The notes below the pieces were generated by a model. The model ran no database searches and had not been told where the DNA came from. It saw only the letters and a list, made by a program, of their open reading frames with translations. Shown one piece after another: positions 1-8,211 of a stretch of 64,000 nucleotides of DNA (position 1 is its first letter; every line of letters begins with the position of its first letter). A program made the translations under genes and the position numbers. Origin of the DNA: Erysipelotrichia bacterium (GTDB lineage Bacteria; Bacillota_I; Bacilli_A; Erysipelotrichales; Erysipelotrichaceae); assembly GCA_018333955.1 (NCBI GenBank), contig JAGXSD010000058.1:1-64000 (forward strand). Reading direction: 5' to 3'.

Positions 1-834
1 AAAGCCAAGCGAGGAGATGTGTTCATCTTAGGACCACATCGAGTCATGTGTGGAGACAGTACAGTTCCTGAAGATGTAGAGAAACTCATGAATGGAAGGA
101 TTGCGGATCTTATTGTGACTGATCCTCCCTACAATGTGAATTATGAAAACAAGATTGATTACCATAAGATGTTTAAGAATGATGTTCGTAAGAATAACTC
201 CATCATGAATGATTATATGGACAGTGATAAGTTCTTTGATTTCTTGTTAGCGATGTACATGATTGCGAATCAACACATCAAAGCAGGTGGACCGATCTAT
301 GTCTTCCATAGTGATGTGGAGCGAGTCGCATTTCAATTAGCGATGAATGCAGCTGGATTCAAATTCTCTGAGACACTCATCTGGGTGAAGAATTCATTTA
401 ACCTTAGCCGCAACGATTATCACTGGAAACATGAACCGATCCTATATGGATGGAAAGAAGGAGCAGGACATTACTTTGTGGATGATCGCACACAATCCAC
501 TGTGTTTGATGAATCAGTCAATATTGAAAAATTGAAGAAGGAAGAGCTCATAGAGTTACTTACCAATATCCTTTCTCAGATTCATACCACGATCATCTAT
601 GACAACAAGCCACTACGAAGTGATATCCATCCAACAATGAAGCCTGTATCATTAGTAGGTAAGCTTATTAAAAACTCAAGCAAAGCTCGAGAACTACTCT
701 ATGAGCCCTTTGGTGGGAGTGGATCAACACTCATTGCAGCGGATCAATTAGATCGAGTTTGTTACTGTATGGAGCTAGACCCAAAGTATGTGGATGTTAT
801 TGTGAAGCGGTGGGAAGAACAGTCGAAAAAATAA
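1..834 (+). CDS. DNA adenine methylase, C-terminal part (5' end outside window)
   Basis: The frame is open from base 1, and the first codons (KAKRGDVFILGPHRV) read like the linker before the methylase half of phage ParB/methyltransferase proteins, so the gene probably starts upstream rather than at the GTG at 19. Visible motifs are CGDST, the catalytic DPPY (121-132) and the AdoMet-binding FGGSG (709-723). DPPY before FGGSG is the beta-class order of N6-adenine or N4-cytosine methylases. In prophages such orphan enzymes mark phage DNA against host restriction. No restriction partner lies next to it. The target sequence cannot be read. Family call is firm; the ParB-like N-terminus is inferred. 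Confidence 0.85.
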   Translation, partial: KAKRGDVFILGPHRVMCGDSTVPEDVEKLMNGRIADLIVTDPPYNVNYENKIDYHKMFKNDVRKNNSIMNDYMDSDKFFDFLLAMYMIANQHIKAGGPIYVFHSDVERVAFQLAMNAAGFKFSETLIWVKNSFNLSRNDYHWKHEPILYGWKEGAGHYFVDDRTQSTVFDESVNIEKLKKEELIELLTNILSQIHTTIIYDNKPLRSDIHPTMKPVSLVGKLIKNSSKARELLYEPFGGSGSTLIAADQLDRVCYCMELDPKYVDVIVKRWEEQSKK

Positions 835-873
835 AAGACAAACAGCCAAGATAAGTTTTGGCTGTTTGTCTTT
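834..873 (+). terminator. Intrinsic terminator after the methylase
   Basis: A 16-bp perfect stem (arms 834-849 and 858-873) overlaps the stop codon of the methylase and ends in CTTTATT. It closes the early or late transcript before the reverse-strand gene that follows. Confidence 0.85.
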
Positions 874-959
874 ATTCATTAATAAAACTAATATTTAGTC
901 ATGCAGAAATTTTGATTTTTCGGTTCGAATTTTTGAAAGCATTGTTTGCATAACTTTGG

Positions 960-1649
960 TTATTCTTTTTCTAAAAAATCAGATGCGCTACTAGCAGAAA
1001 GTTCAAATTGAATAAAATAAACAACTGTTTTAATGAAATCTTTGAGATCCTTAATATCTTTTGTTTCATGTATTCGTGTATAGTGAGTTTCATCATTGCC
1101 AATCCAAGAAGCTGCAATTGATGGTTTTTTAATTCTATGTTCAGTAATATATTCATTAATACATTGACTCAATTTATATGAAGGGGAAGAAATTTTATCC
1201 TTATCAGTGGGATGTTTATGAATTGCATAATCTTTGATTAGTATCTCGAGTGCTTTGCGATACCCCATTCCACATACTTCCTTAAGATCAATTTGCTCAG
1301 CTATTGATGATTCATTATAAGTTGTTATAAATCTAGGGGAAAGTTGTTCAATAACTTTCTCAAATGGTACCTTTTCGAAAAATCTAGGAGCATGTAATTT
1401 GTAGCCTTGAAAAATATACCTATGATCATAAGTTGGTTTATAATGGTCAAAATGCGATATGAATGTTTTGTTACATGCGGTGCAATAAAACATTATTGCT
1501 CCTTCTCGTTCTGATTGAATAGCAATTGAAATTAGAACTGGTTCTATTGCATGGTGGCACATCGGACATTTCTTTGGTGATTCTATACTTTCTAAGTTAT
1601 AGAGTTCTTCAGGATTATATGAAAATTGAATACTTTTTGTATATGGCAT
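960..1649 (-). CDS. Zinc-ribbon protein, DUF4145-like
   Basis: This 229-residue protein has two CxxC pairs (Cys28/31 and Cys56/59), a four-Cys zinc ribbon. It is followed by a helical part with GMGYRKALEIL and a conserved-looking SWIGNDETHY segment, which resemble the RxALE and IGNxxxH patterns of DUF4145 proteins. DUF4145 domains occur in phages and next to restriction systems; their function is not known. The gene runs against the surrounding phage genes and is more AT-rich than the structural module, as expected of a cargo (moron) gene. A GGGGG ribosome site lies upstream of the ATG. The family assignment is from pattern only. Confidence 0.6.
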   Translation of the reverse strand: MPYTKSIQFSYNPEELYNLESIESPKKCPMCHHAIEPVLISIAIQSEREGAIMFYCTACNKTFISHFDHYKPTYDHRYIFQGYKLHAPRFFEKVPFEKVIEQLSPRFITTYNESSIAEQIDLKEVCGMGYRKALEILIKDYAIHKHPTDKDKISSPSYKLSQCINEYITEHRIKKPSIAASWIGNDETHYTRIHETKDIKDLKDFIKTVVYFIQFELSASSASDFLEKE

Positions 1650-1766
1650 TATTGGATACCCCCTAATATAGAGTATAACAAAGAACTATATTTGAGACAA
1701 AGGCTATTTTATACGCAAAAAGTATTATTCATTTAAAAGTTATTAAAATGCCTTGTTTACAGCTTA

Positions 1767-1840
1767 TTGTTCAAATTTTACTGTGAATTATAATATTAAG
1801 GTTATCTTCCATTTAATTATATTAAAACTCGTGTTATCAT
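1767..1840 (+). promoter_or_regulatory. Candidate promoters for the HD-GYP gene
   Basis: Two candidates lie in the intergenic region 1650-1921. One is TTGTTC (1767-1772), 16 bases, TATAAT (1789-1794). The other is an extended -10, TGTTATCAT, with the hexamer at 1835-1840. Either would give the HD-GYP gene its own transcript. The rest of this gap is AT-rich and shows nothing else. Confidence 0.4.
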
Positions 1841-1921
1841 TATTCTAGATTTTACACAAGATTCGGGACTTTTATTAATAACATAAGTGTAACCGGTCCA
1901 GAAAGTTGAGGAATTTAAAAC

Positions 1922-2986
1922 ATGAATAATTTTGATAATTTGATAGAACTTGGGAAACTATCTGCAATCATAACTGATGGAGATCAGTATAAACCAGAAG
2001 AAATATTTAAGAGTGTACTAGATTTATTGAATGTCTATTTCAAAGCAGATTGGTGTATTATAAGGAAACATGATGAATTGAACCAAAACCTAGAAATAAT
2101 TGAATCCAGCGGTTTGTCAAGTGACGAGCTTGTTGAACTTAAATCACTAACAACATCGAGTTTGGTTTATTCTCATATTGTATTACAGAGAAAACCATTA
2201 CAAGTTGATAATATTTACAATGAGCCTCTGTTCAACAATGAAGTTTATATAACTCAAGGTATTTTGTCATTTATTGCAACACCAATCATCGTCAATGATA
2301 GAGTGTTGGGGTCAATTAAAATTTACAGCAAAAAGCCAAAGGTTTGGAAAAAATCTGAAATGATATTTTTGAATATTGTGGCTTCTCAACTGAGCATGAC
2401 AATGTCCAATTACGATATGATGAATGGGTACAAAGCAGATTACCAAGCTATCGTAAGCGCAATCATTAAACTTCTTGAAATAAAAGATAAATACACATCA
2501 GGACACTCTATTAGAGTTTCATATTATGCGGTTTTAATCGCAAAGCAATTAGAATTGAGCACGTCAGAGATTAAAAGAATTGAAATCGCTGCAATTTTAC
2601 ATGATATTGGGAAAGTTGTTGTTTCAGATGAAATTTTAAATAAATCTAGCAAACTAAGTGAAGAGGAGTTTAATGAGATAAAAAAACACTCAGTCATTGG
2701 TGCAATTGTTCTCAGATCGGGTGGTTTTTGCGAGAAGATTTACAAAGCTGTTGAGCAACACCATGAGTGGTGGAATGGTAAAGGTTATCCCTATGGAATT
2801 TCAGGGGATATGATTAGTTTAAATGCTCGTATCATTGCGGTAGCTGATGCATATGAAACCATGACATCACAAAGACCCTATCACAAAATAAAGTCCCATG
2901 ATGAAGCAATTGAGGAATTAGTTCGATGTTCTGGAACACAGTTTTGTCCTACCATTGTAAAAGTATTTTTATCTATTAAGGAATGA
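1922..2986 (+). CDS. GAF / HD-GYP domain protein, probable cyclic-di-GMP phosphodiesterase
   Basis: A 354-residue protein with a GAF-like sensor domain (about 15-165) followed by an HD-GYP domain (about 175-350). The metal-binding HD pair is at 227-228 (ILHDIGK), a second pair HH at 280-281, and the signature GYP at 288-290, followed by ARIIAVADAYETMTSQRPY. HD-GYP enzymes hydrolyse cyclic di-GMP to pGpG or GMP; all the catalytic residues I can check are present. There is no membrane segment, so it should be cytosolic. It lies inside the prophage between the antisense zinc-ribbon gene and the packaging genes, with its own candidate promoter and a terminator, so it is built like a moron. Ligand and true substrate are unknown. 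Confidence 0.85.
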   Translation: MNNFDNLIELGKLSAIITDGDQYKPEEIFKSVLDLLNVYFKADWCIIRKHDELNQNLEIIESSGLSSDELVELKSLTTSSLVYSHIVLQRKPLQVDNIYNEPLFNNEVYITQGILSFIATPIIVNDRVLGSIKIYSKKPKVWKKSEMIFLNIVASQLSMTMSNYDMMNGYKADYQAIVSAIIKLLEIKDKYTSGHSIRVSYYAVLIAKQLELSTSEIKRIEIAAILHDIGKVVVSDEILNKSSKLSEEEFNEIKKHSVIGAIVLRSGGFCEKIYKAVEQHHEWWNGKGYPYGISGDMISLNARIIAVADAYETMTSQRPYHKIKSHDEAIEELVRCSGTQFCPTIVKVFLSIKE

Positions 2987-3008
2987 ATTTATTCATAAGC
3001 TTAAGTTT

Positions 3009-3034
3009 AACTTCGGTACTTACCGAAGTTTTTT
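3009..3034 (+). terminator. Intrinsic terminator after the HD-GYP gene
   Basis: A 10-bp stem (AACTTCGGTA / TACCGAAGTT) is followed by a run of T. It insulates the HD-GYP gene from the packaging operon that starts at 3067. Confidence 0.85.
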
Positions 3035-3066
3035 AATATGCTAACTTATCACTATAGAGGTGTACT

Positions 3067-3513
3067 ATGGCCAAGAGCAAATGGGATCAAGTTAAATCAA
3101 AACTTCATCTTGTTGAAAAATGGGCAAGGGATGGTTTAAGAGAAGATCAAATCGCTAAAAACCTTGGCATTTCAGTTACGACCTTAGAAGTTTATAAGAA
3201 ACAATACACTGAAGTTTCTAAAGCCTTAAAAAAGGGAAAAGAGACATTAATCACAGAACTTGAAAATGCTCTTATCAAGAAAGCTCTAGGATACGAGTAT
3301 GAAGAGAAGAAGGTATATACGAAAAATGAGAACGGTAATTCAGTGACGTATACCGAAATCACCAAGAAACATCAACCTCCAGATACAGGCGCATTATTCG
3401 GACTATTAAAGAACAAAGATCCTCAGAACTATTCTGACAATCCACAAATGCTACAGCTTAAGAAGCAAGAACTTGAGTTAAGAGAACGACTTGCAAAAGC
3501 AGAGGAGTGGTAG
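3067..3513 (+). CDS. Phage HTH DNA-binding protein, packaging region
   Basis: 148 residues. The N-terminus (KWARDGLREDQIAKNLGIS) is a helix-turn-helix like that of COG5484-type terminase small subunits and of phage proteins found just before packaging genes. The rest is charged and helical. An AGAGGTG ribosome site precedes the ATG. It opens the structural operon, and its stop TAG shares one base with the GTG of the next gene. A P27-type small terminase gene also lies downstream (4359), so this one may be an accessory DNA-recognition protein rather than the small terminase itself. Confidence 0.6.
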   Translation: MAKSKWDQVKSKLHLVEKWARDGLREDQIAKNLGISVTTLEVYKKQYTEVSKALKKGKETLITELENALIKKALGYEYEEKKVYTKNENGNSVTYTEITKKHQPPDTGALFGLLKNKDPQNYSDNPQMLQLKKQELELRERLAKAEEW

Positions 3514-4232
3514 TGGCAAAGTATCAAGCACTTTCAGACTTCTATAAAAGCAGAGAGTGGAGAGCATTAAGACTCAACCTTATGAATGAGCGAAGTCATC
3601 CAAGTAAAGGGTTATGCTGTCAACACTGTGGAGAAATCATCCATAAAGAGATTGATTGTATTGCCCATCACATCAAAGAGCTAACACCATCCAATGTTCA
3701 TGATGCCACCATTGCACTGAACCCAAGGAATATCTTGTTGGTTCACCATCGATGTCACAATGCTATTCATGAGCGATTCGGTCATACAACACAACGTAAA
3801 GTCTACATCGTCTATGGTCCTCCATTATCAGGCAAGACGACTTTTGTTAGAACAAGCAAAGGTCGAAAAGACATAGTACTTGATCTTGACGAACTATATA
3901 GAGCCATCACCCTATTACCAGCTTATGACAAGCCAAGTGAACTCTCACAAAATATCTTTCAACTACGAGATGTCCTGTTGGATCAAATCAAAACCCGAAC
4001 AGGGCAATGGTCTCAAGCATGGATCATCGGTGGCTATCCTAACTTTGTAGAACGAGAACGACTTGTCCAGCAACTTGGAGCAGAGCTCATTTACATTGAA
4101 GCTACCCAAGAAGAGTGTCTAAAGCGGCTCTTTGAAGACAAGGATAAACTGCACGTTCAACACGACTGGCAGAAATATATCCACGATTGGTTCCTAAGAT
4201 TCTTACCTGCTCCCCCCGGGTCTGAATCTTAG
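3513..4232 (+). CDS. HNH endonuclease fused to a P-loop kinase-like domain
   Basis: I chose the GTG at 3513, six codons' worth of spacing after AGAGGAG (3501-3507), over the GTG at 3507 that lies on the ribosome site itself. Residues 1-90 are an HNH nuclease: Cys36/Cys39, His52-His53, then CHNAIH with Cys81-His82. Residues 96-239 are a P-loop NTPase with Walker A GPPLSGKT (102-109) and a kinase-like layout (DLDELYRAI, a C-terminal ECLKRL segment). HNH proteins beside HK97-type terminases are needed for genome cutting at cos sites in several phages. The attached ATP-binding domain is unusual; its substrate is unknown. Confidence 0.75.
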   Translation: MAKYQALSDFYKSREWRALRLNLMNERSHPSKGLCCQHCGEIIHKEIDCIAHHIKELTPSNVHDATIALNPRNILLVHHRCHNAIHERFGHTTQRKVYIVYGPPLSGKTTFVRTSKGRKDIVLDLDELYRAITLLPAYDKPSELSQNIFQLRDVLLDQIKTRTGQWSQAWIIGGYPNFVERERLVQQLGAELIYIEATQEECLKRLFEDKDKLHVQHDWQKYIHDWFLRFLPAPPGSES

Positions 4233-4358
4233 GGAATCAGCCGGGAACTGGACTAGGGACAACAGATGCACGCAAACCGAAATTTCGAGAAATCGTGCCA
4301 AGTTTTGGAAAAACTGGTGAAAGAAAATCAAACTACGAAAACTTCAGAAAGGAACCGC

Positions 4359-4688
4359 ATGACTGAACTCGAGAAACTCCAAGAGATCTTCCAAAAGGTA
4401 GATCCCGATAAACAAAGACTCGTGGAGAAACTACTTCATGATGCAGCCTTCTTATCAGAACAAAATGAGGATCTGCGAAAGATGATTGAAGTGACAGGAA
4501 TGGTGAAGTTTCACCCTACAAACCCCAACCTTCAAAAACCTACTGAAGCTGCAAAGCAATATTTAAGAAATCTACAAACGTATTCAGTCGTCATTAAAAC
4601 ACTCAATCAAGTCTTCTCCAAGAACTCAATTGAGGAACAAGATGACTTTGAACAATTCATGAATCAATCCATTGATGAGGCGTTGTGA
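4359..4688 (+). CDS. Phage terminase small subunit, P27 family
   Basis: 109 residues from the ATG at 4359, chosen because AGAAAGGA ends five bases before it; a longer reading from 4266 has no ribosome site. The C-terminal half (KPTEAAKQYLRNLQTYSVVI) matches the conserved part of P27-type small terminases, which recognise phage DNA and recruit the large subunit. The N-terminal half is helical. Its stop overlaps the GTG of the large subunit by four bases (GTGA), so the two are translationally coupled. Bases 4233-4358 before it hold no convincing gene. Confidence 0.8.
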   Translation: MTELEKLQEIFQKVDPDKQRLVEKLLHDAAFLSEQNEDLRKMIEVTGMVKFHPTNPNLQKPTEAAKQYLRNLQTYSVVIKTLNQVFSKNSIEEQDDFEQFMNQSIDEAL

Positions 4689-6328
4689 CCTATCTTGAGC
4701 AGTATGTCGAAGCGATTGAATCACGACAAATCATAGTAGGCCAAGAATTAGATGCCGTCCTTAAGCAACTTGTTGAGGACATAAACGATGATCGTTATAT
4801 CTACGATACAAAACGAGCTCATCGTCGCATTGCCTTTATTGAACGATTCTGTAAACACACCAAGTCACCATTTCATGGGAAGCCATTTATCCTTGAGCTA
4901 TGGGAGAAAGCATTCATCGAAGTGGTCTATGGATTCCTTCGATCATCCACGAAACGACGACGATTCAAGAGAGTCATTCTACTTATAAGTCGAAAGAATG
5001 GTAAATCAACCCTTACCGCAGCATTAGCTTTCACAGAATTAATGATGGGAAGTGGAGGTTCTGACATTGTATGTTCATCCAACGATGATGCTCAAGCTTC
5101 AATCATCTTCTTAGAGATTGGAGCTATGCGAGAGATGTTTGATCCCTCCAGCAAACGAACTCATAAGAACCTACGCTGGATCATCAATAAGAAAAACAAA
5201 AGCAAAGTATTCAAACTCTCGGAGAAGACCCAAAACAAAGAAGGGTACAACATTGAGTTTGGTATCTTGGATGAATCTCATGAGATGAAGGATAACTCCA
5301 TTGCTAAACCGATTGAGCAATCTCAATCCACCAAAGATGAACCCCTCTTTGTCAACATCACTACTGAAGGATTTGTGAATGATGGATACCTGGACAAAGA
5401 ACTTCAATATGCTCGACGAGTGATTGCAGGGGAATATGAAGATGACACACTTCTTGCATGGTTATATACCCAAGACAGTGAAGCTGAAGTTTGGCAGGAC
5501 GAATCCAGCTGGATGAAATCCAATCCATCGCTTGGTTTGATTAAGAAAAGAGAATATCTAAGAGATCAAATCAATAAGGCTAAACTAGATAAGGGAGATC
5601 GAATGTATGTCCTAGCCAAGGACTTCAACATTAAGCAAAACAATGCTGAAGCATGGCTGATGGAACAAGACTACAACATCTCCACCACCTTCCATATGGA
5701 AGACTTTATTGGAAGTATTGCTTTAGGTGCAGTGGACTTATCAGAGACAACGGACCTCACCTGTGCCAAAGTGCTTCTCATGAAAAAGGGAGATCCCACC
5801 AAGTATATCGCTACCCGCTACTTCATTCCTGAGAGCAAAGTCATTCAAGGATCCATTGATGATAAGAAAGATTATCTGACCTGGGCAAAAGAAGGACTCA
5901 TTGAAATCACAGAAGGGAATGAAGTCGATTTATCCAAAGTGGCTAAGTGGTTTCTGGATCTATATAAGCATTACAAAATACGAACTTATAAAACGGGATA
6001 TGATAACCGATTTGCTAAAACATGGTTAAGCGCAATGGATGGGTATGGACTTGAAACAGAGCGAGTGGATCAAAACCGATTCACACTCTCTAATCCAATG
6101 AAGCTTCTTGAAGCAGATCTGAAGTCTCGACTGGTTAATTACAACAGCCATCCGATTGACAAATGGTGCCTATCCAATACCGCCATCAAAGTGGATAACC
6201 TTGGACTGGTGATGCCAGTCAAAGTAAATGATATGCGCAATCGTCGTATTGATGGAGCTGTAACTATGATTATTCTATATGCCATGTGGCAGCGTTATCG
6301 CACTGAGTTTCTTGAAATGTTGAGGTGA
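4685..6328 (+). CDS. terL: Phage terminase large subunit
   Basis: 547 residues, the usual size. The N-terminal ATPase carries a Walker A-like SRKNGKST (102-109) and a Walker B with catalytic acid in ILDESHEM. The C-terminal nuclease half has GAVDLSETTDL (about 347-358) and a late Asp in RRIDGAV. The enzyme pumps DNA into the prohead and cuts it at start and end of packaging. The GTG start overlaps the small subunit stop, and the portal gene follows after four bases. The HK97-like gene order suggests cos-type packaging, but the cutting mode cannot be read from sequence. Confidence 0.95.
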   Translation: MTYLEQYVEAIESRQIIVGQELDAVLKQLVEDINDDRYIYDTKRAHRRIAFIERFCKHTKSPFHGKPFILELWEKAFIEVVYGFLRSSTKRRRFKRVILLISRKNGKSTLTAALAFTELMMGSGGSDIVCSSNDDAQASIIFLEIGAMREMFDPSSKRTHKNLRWIINKKNKSKVFKLSEKTQNKEGYNIEFGILDESHEMKDNSIAKPIEQSQSTKDEPLFVNITTEGFVNDGYLDKELQYARRVIAGEYEDDTLLAWLYTQDSEAEVWQDESSWMKSNPSLGLIKKREYLRDQINKAKLDKGDRMYVLAKDFNIKQNNAEAWLMEQDYNISTTFHMEDFIGSIALGAVDLSETTDLTCAKVLLMKKGDPTKYIATRYFIPESKVIQGSIDDKKDYLTWAKEGLIEITEGNEVDLSKVAKWFLDLYKHYKIRTYKTGYDNRFAKTWLSAMDGYGLETERVDQNRFTLSNPMKLLEADLKSRLVNYNSHPIDKWCLSNTAIKVDNLGLVMPVKVNDMRNRRIDGAVTMIILYAMWQRYRTEFLEMLR

Positions 6329-6332
6329 TCAC

Positions 6333-7592
6333 ATGGGCTGGATGGACTCCATAAAAAACTTGCTTAATAAACCAAAGGATGGATTAGCTTCAGCACAACT
6401 TGCCATGATCAGTGGGAATCCACCCATCTATACCCAATTTGGGCAAAGTGTTTATGCAAGTGATGTGGTTCAACAAGCTATAGCCTGTATTGCCCAGGAA
6501 ATCAGTAAACTTACGCCCAAGCATGTACGCTTTGATCGCCAAGGATTACAAACCACTGTCATTGGACCTCTCAATGAACTACTTGAATATGGACCCAATG
6601 AGTGGATGACCACGAAAGACTTTCTTGAGAAGATCACCTGGCAGCTCTTTCTTAACTACAATGTGTTTCTGTATCCTGTTAAAGAAGTAAGTAATAAAGA
6701 CGAACCAGGAGTCAAACAGATTAAGGCTATCTACATTCTAGAACCACAACAAGTGTCGTTTCTGGTTGATGGCAGTAATGAGCTCTATGTCGAAATGATT
6801 TTCGATAATGCACAAAAGCTAACGTTGAAGTATGTCGATTTAATCCATTGGCGATATCGCTACTCCGTGAATCCATTCATGGGTGGGAATACCAATGGTC
6901 AACCCGATCATCATGCTTTACTTCAAACAGTGGAGATTAACCATAAGCTACTTCAATCCATTGAGAAATCAGTGAATTCCTCGATGCAAATCTATGGAGT
7001 CATGAAGTACAACACGATCCTGGATGAAGATCATATGAAGTCAGAAATACTTCGCTTTGAAAAAATGTTGTCAGAGAATAAGAATGGGATTATTGGAGCA
7101 GACTTGAAGTCAGAGTACATTCAAATCAAACCTGATCCAAAAATGGTGGATGCAGAAACCTTAGCTTTCATTGATTCTAAGATTTTACGACATTATGGTG
7201 TACCACTTCCTATCTTGACGGGGGACTTCACACCGGAACAGTATCAAGCCTTTTATGAAAAGACACTTGAACCCTTGATTCTTTCGTTAACCCAGGTGTT
7301 TACCAAAACACTATTTACACCAAGAGAACTGCAGTTTGGCAACAAGATTATCTTCTATGCGAACAATTTATTGTACATGGCTTTGGATAAGCGAGTCGCT
7401 TTAGGAGAACTGCTTGGAAATCGAGGAGCACTCACCAACAATGAACTCTTAGCCCTCTTTGGCTATCCTCCATATGAGGGTGGAAACATTCGCTTGATGT
7501 CACTCAACTATGTTGATGTGGCCATTGCGAATCAATATCAAATGAGTTTATCGTCATCACCTAAGGAGGACAAAGATGCACCAACCTCGTAA
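6333..7592 (+). CDS. Phage portal protein, HK97 family
   Basis: 419 residues, typical for HK97-type portals. The N-terminus (SDVVQQAIACIAQEIS) and the middle section (ADLKSEYIQIKPDPKMVDAE followed by ILRHYGVPLPILTGD) are characteristic of the family. Twelve copies form the ring at one capsid vertex through which DNA passes and to which terminase and connector bind. The start follows GAGGTGATC. The 3' end overlaps the protease gene by 17 bases. Confidence 0.93.
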   Translation: MGWMDSIKNLLNKPKDGLASAQLAMISGNPPIYTQFGQSVYASDVVQQAIACIAQEISKLTPKHVRFDRQGLQTTVIGPLNELLEYGPNEWMTTKDFLEKITWQLFLNYNVFLYPVKEVSNKDEPGVKQIKAIYILEPQQVSFLVDGSNELYVEMIFDNAQKLTLKYVDLIHWRYRYSVNPFMGGNTNGQPDHHALLQTVEINHKLLQSIEKSVNSSMQIYGVMKYNTILDEDHMKSEILRFEKMLSENKNGIIGADLKSEYIQIKPDPKMVDAETLAFIDSKILRHYGVPLPILTGDFTPEQYQAFYEKTLEPLILSLTQVFTKTLFTPRELQFGNKIIFYANNLLYMALDKRVALGELLGNRGALTNNELLALFGYPPYEGGNIRLMSLNYVDVAIANQYQMSLSSSPKEDKDAPTS

Positions 7593-8205
7593 TGTACAAC
7601 CCATCTGTCGATCATTTATCTCTGACTTTAAAGTCGATGGTAATAAAGTCGTTGGATTGGCAGCTGTCTATGAGAGTCGAACTAACATTGGCAACATGTT
7701 TGAAGAAGTCATTGAACGTGGTGCATTTGATTCGAGTGATCTTACGGATGTCTTGTTCTTTGTGAATCATGACATGAGCAAGATACCACTTGCACGAAGT
7801 CGACGAAACAATGGAAGTAGTACCATGAGACTCACTCTGGATGAGCGAGGACTCAACATGGAAGCCTGCCTTGATGTGGATAACAACAACGAAGCTAAAG
7901 CCCTCTATTCGGCCATTCAACGTGGAGATATGAGTGGCATGTCGTTTCTGTTCACCATCAAAGAAGACTCATGGGAAAACTTAAACTCTGAGATGCCGAC
8001 TCGTCGCATCAAAAAGATTGCACGAGTGCGAGAAGTCTCAGCAGTGAACTTTCCTGCATATCATGACACTGAAATATTAGCTCGAGATGCAGCTTCACTG
8101 GAGAGTGAGCGCAAAGCATTAGACCATGCACGAGCTTTAGGAGTGGAGACTCAACAACGCTATGATGTATGGCGTTTAAAGAATGCAAACTTAGCCCAGA
8201 AATGA
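7576..8205 (+). CDS. HK97-family prohead protease
   Basis: 209 residues. The family hallmarks are FFVNHDMSKIPLARS, containing the presumed catalytic His, and GDMSGMSFLF, containing the nucleophilic Ser. It is a herpesvirus-assemblin-like serine protease that removes the scaffold part of the capsid protein during maturation. AGGAGG sits at 7563-7568, inside the end of the portal gene, and fixes the ATG at 7576. The capsid gene follows directly and has the coiled-coil N-terminal extension such a protease would cut. Confidence 0.92.
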   Translation: MHQPRNVQPICRSFISDFKVDGNKVVGLAAVYESRTNIGNMFEEVIERGAFDSSDLTDVLFFVNHDMSKIPLARSRRNNGSSTMRLTLDERGLNMEACLDVDNNNEAKALYSAIQRGDMSGMSFLFTIKEDSWENLNSEMPTRRIKKIARVREVSAVNFPAYHDTEILARDAASLESERKALDHARALGVETQQRYDVWRLKNANLAQK

Positions 8206-8211
8206 GGACCC

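Noticed and set aside
3507-3512. GTG at 3507 as start of the HNH fusion
   Set aside because: It lies on the AGAGGAG site; the GTG at 3513 has proper spacing.
4266-4358. Longer start of the small terminase
   Set aside because: No ribosome site before 4266, while the ATG at 4359 has AGAAAGGA at five bases; the extra 31 residues look unlike the family.
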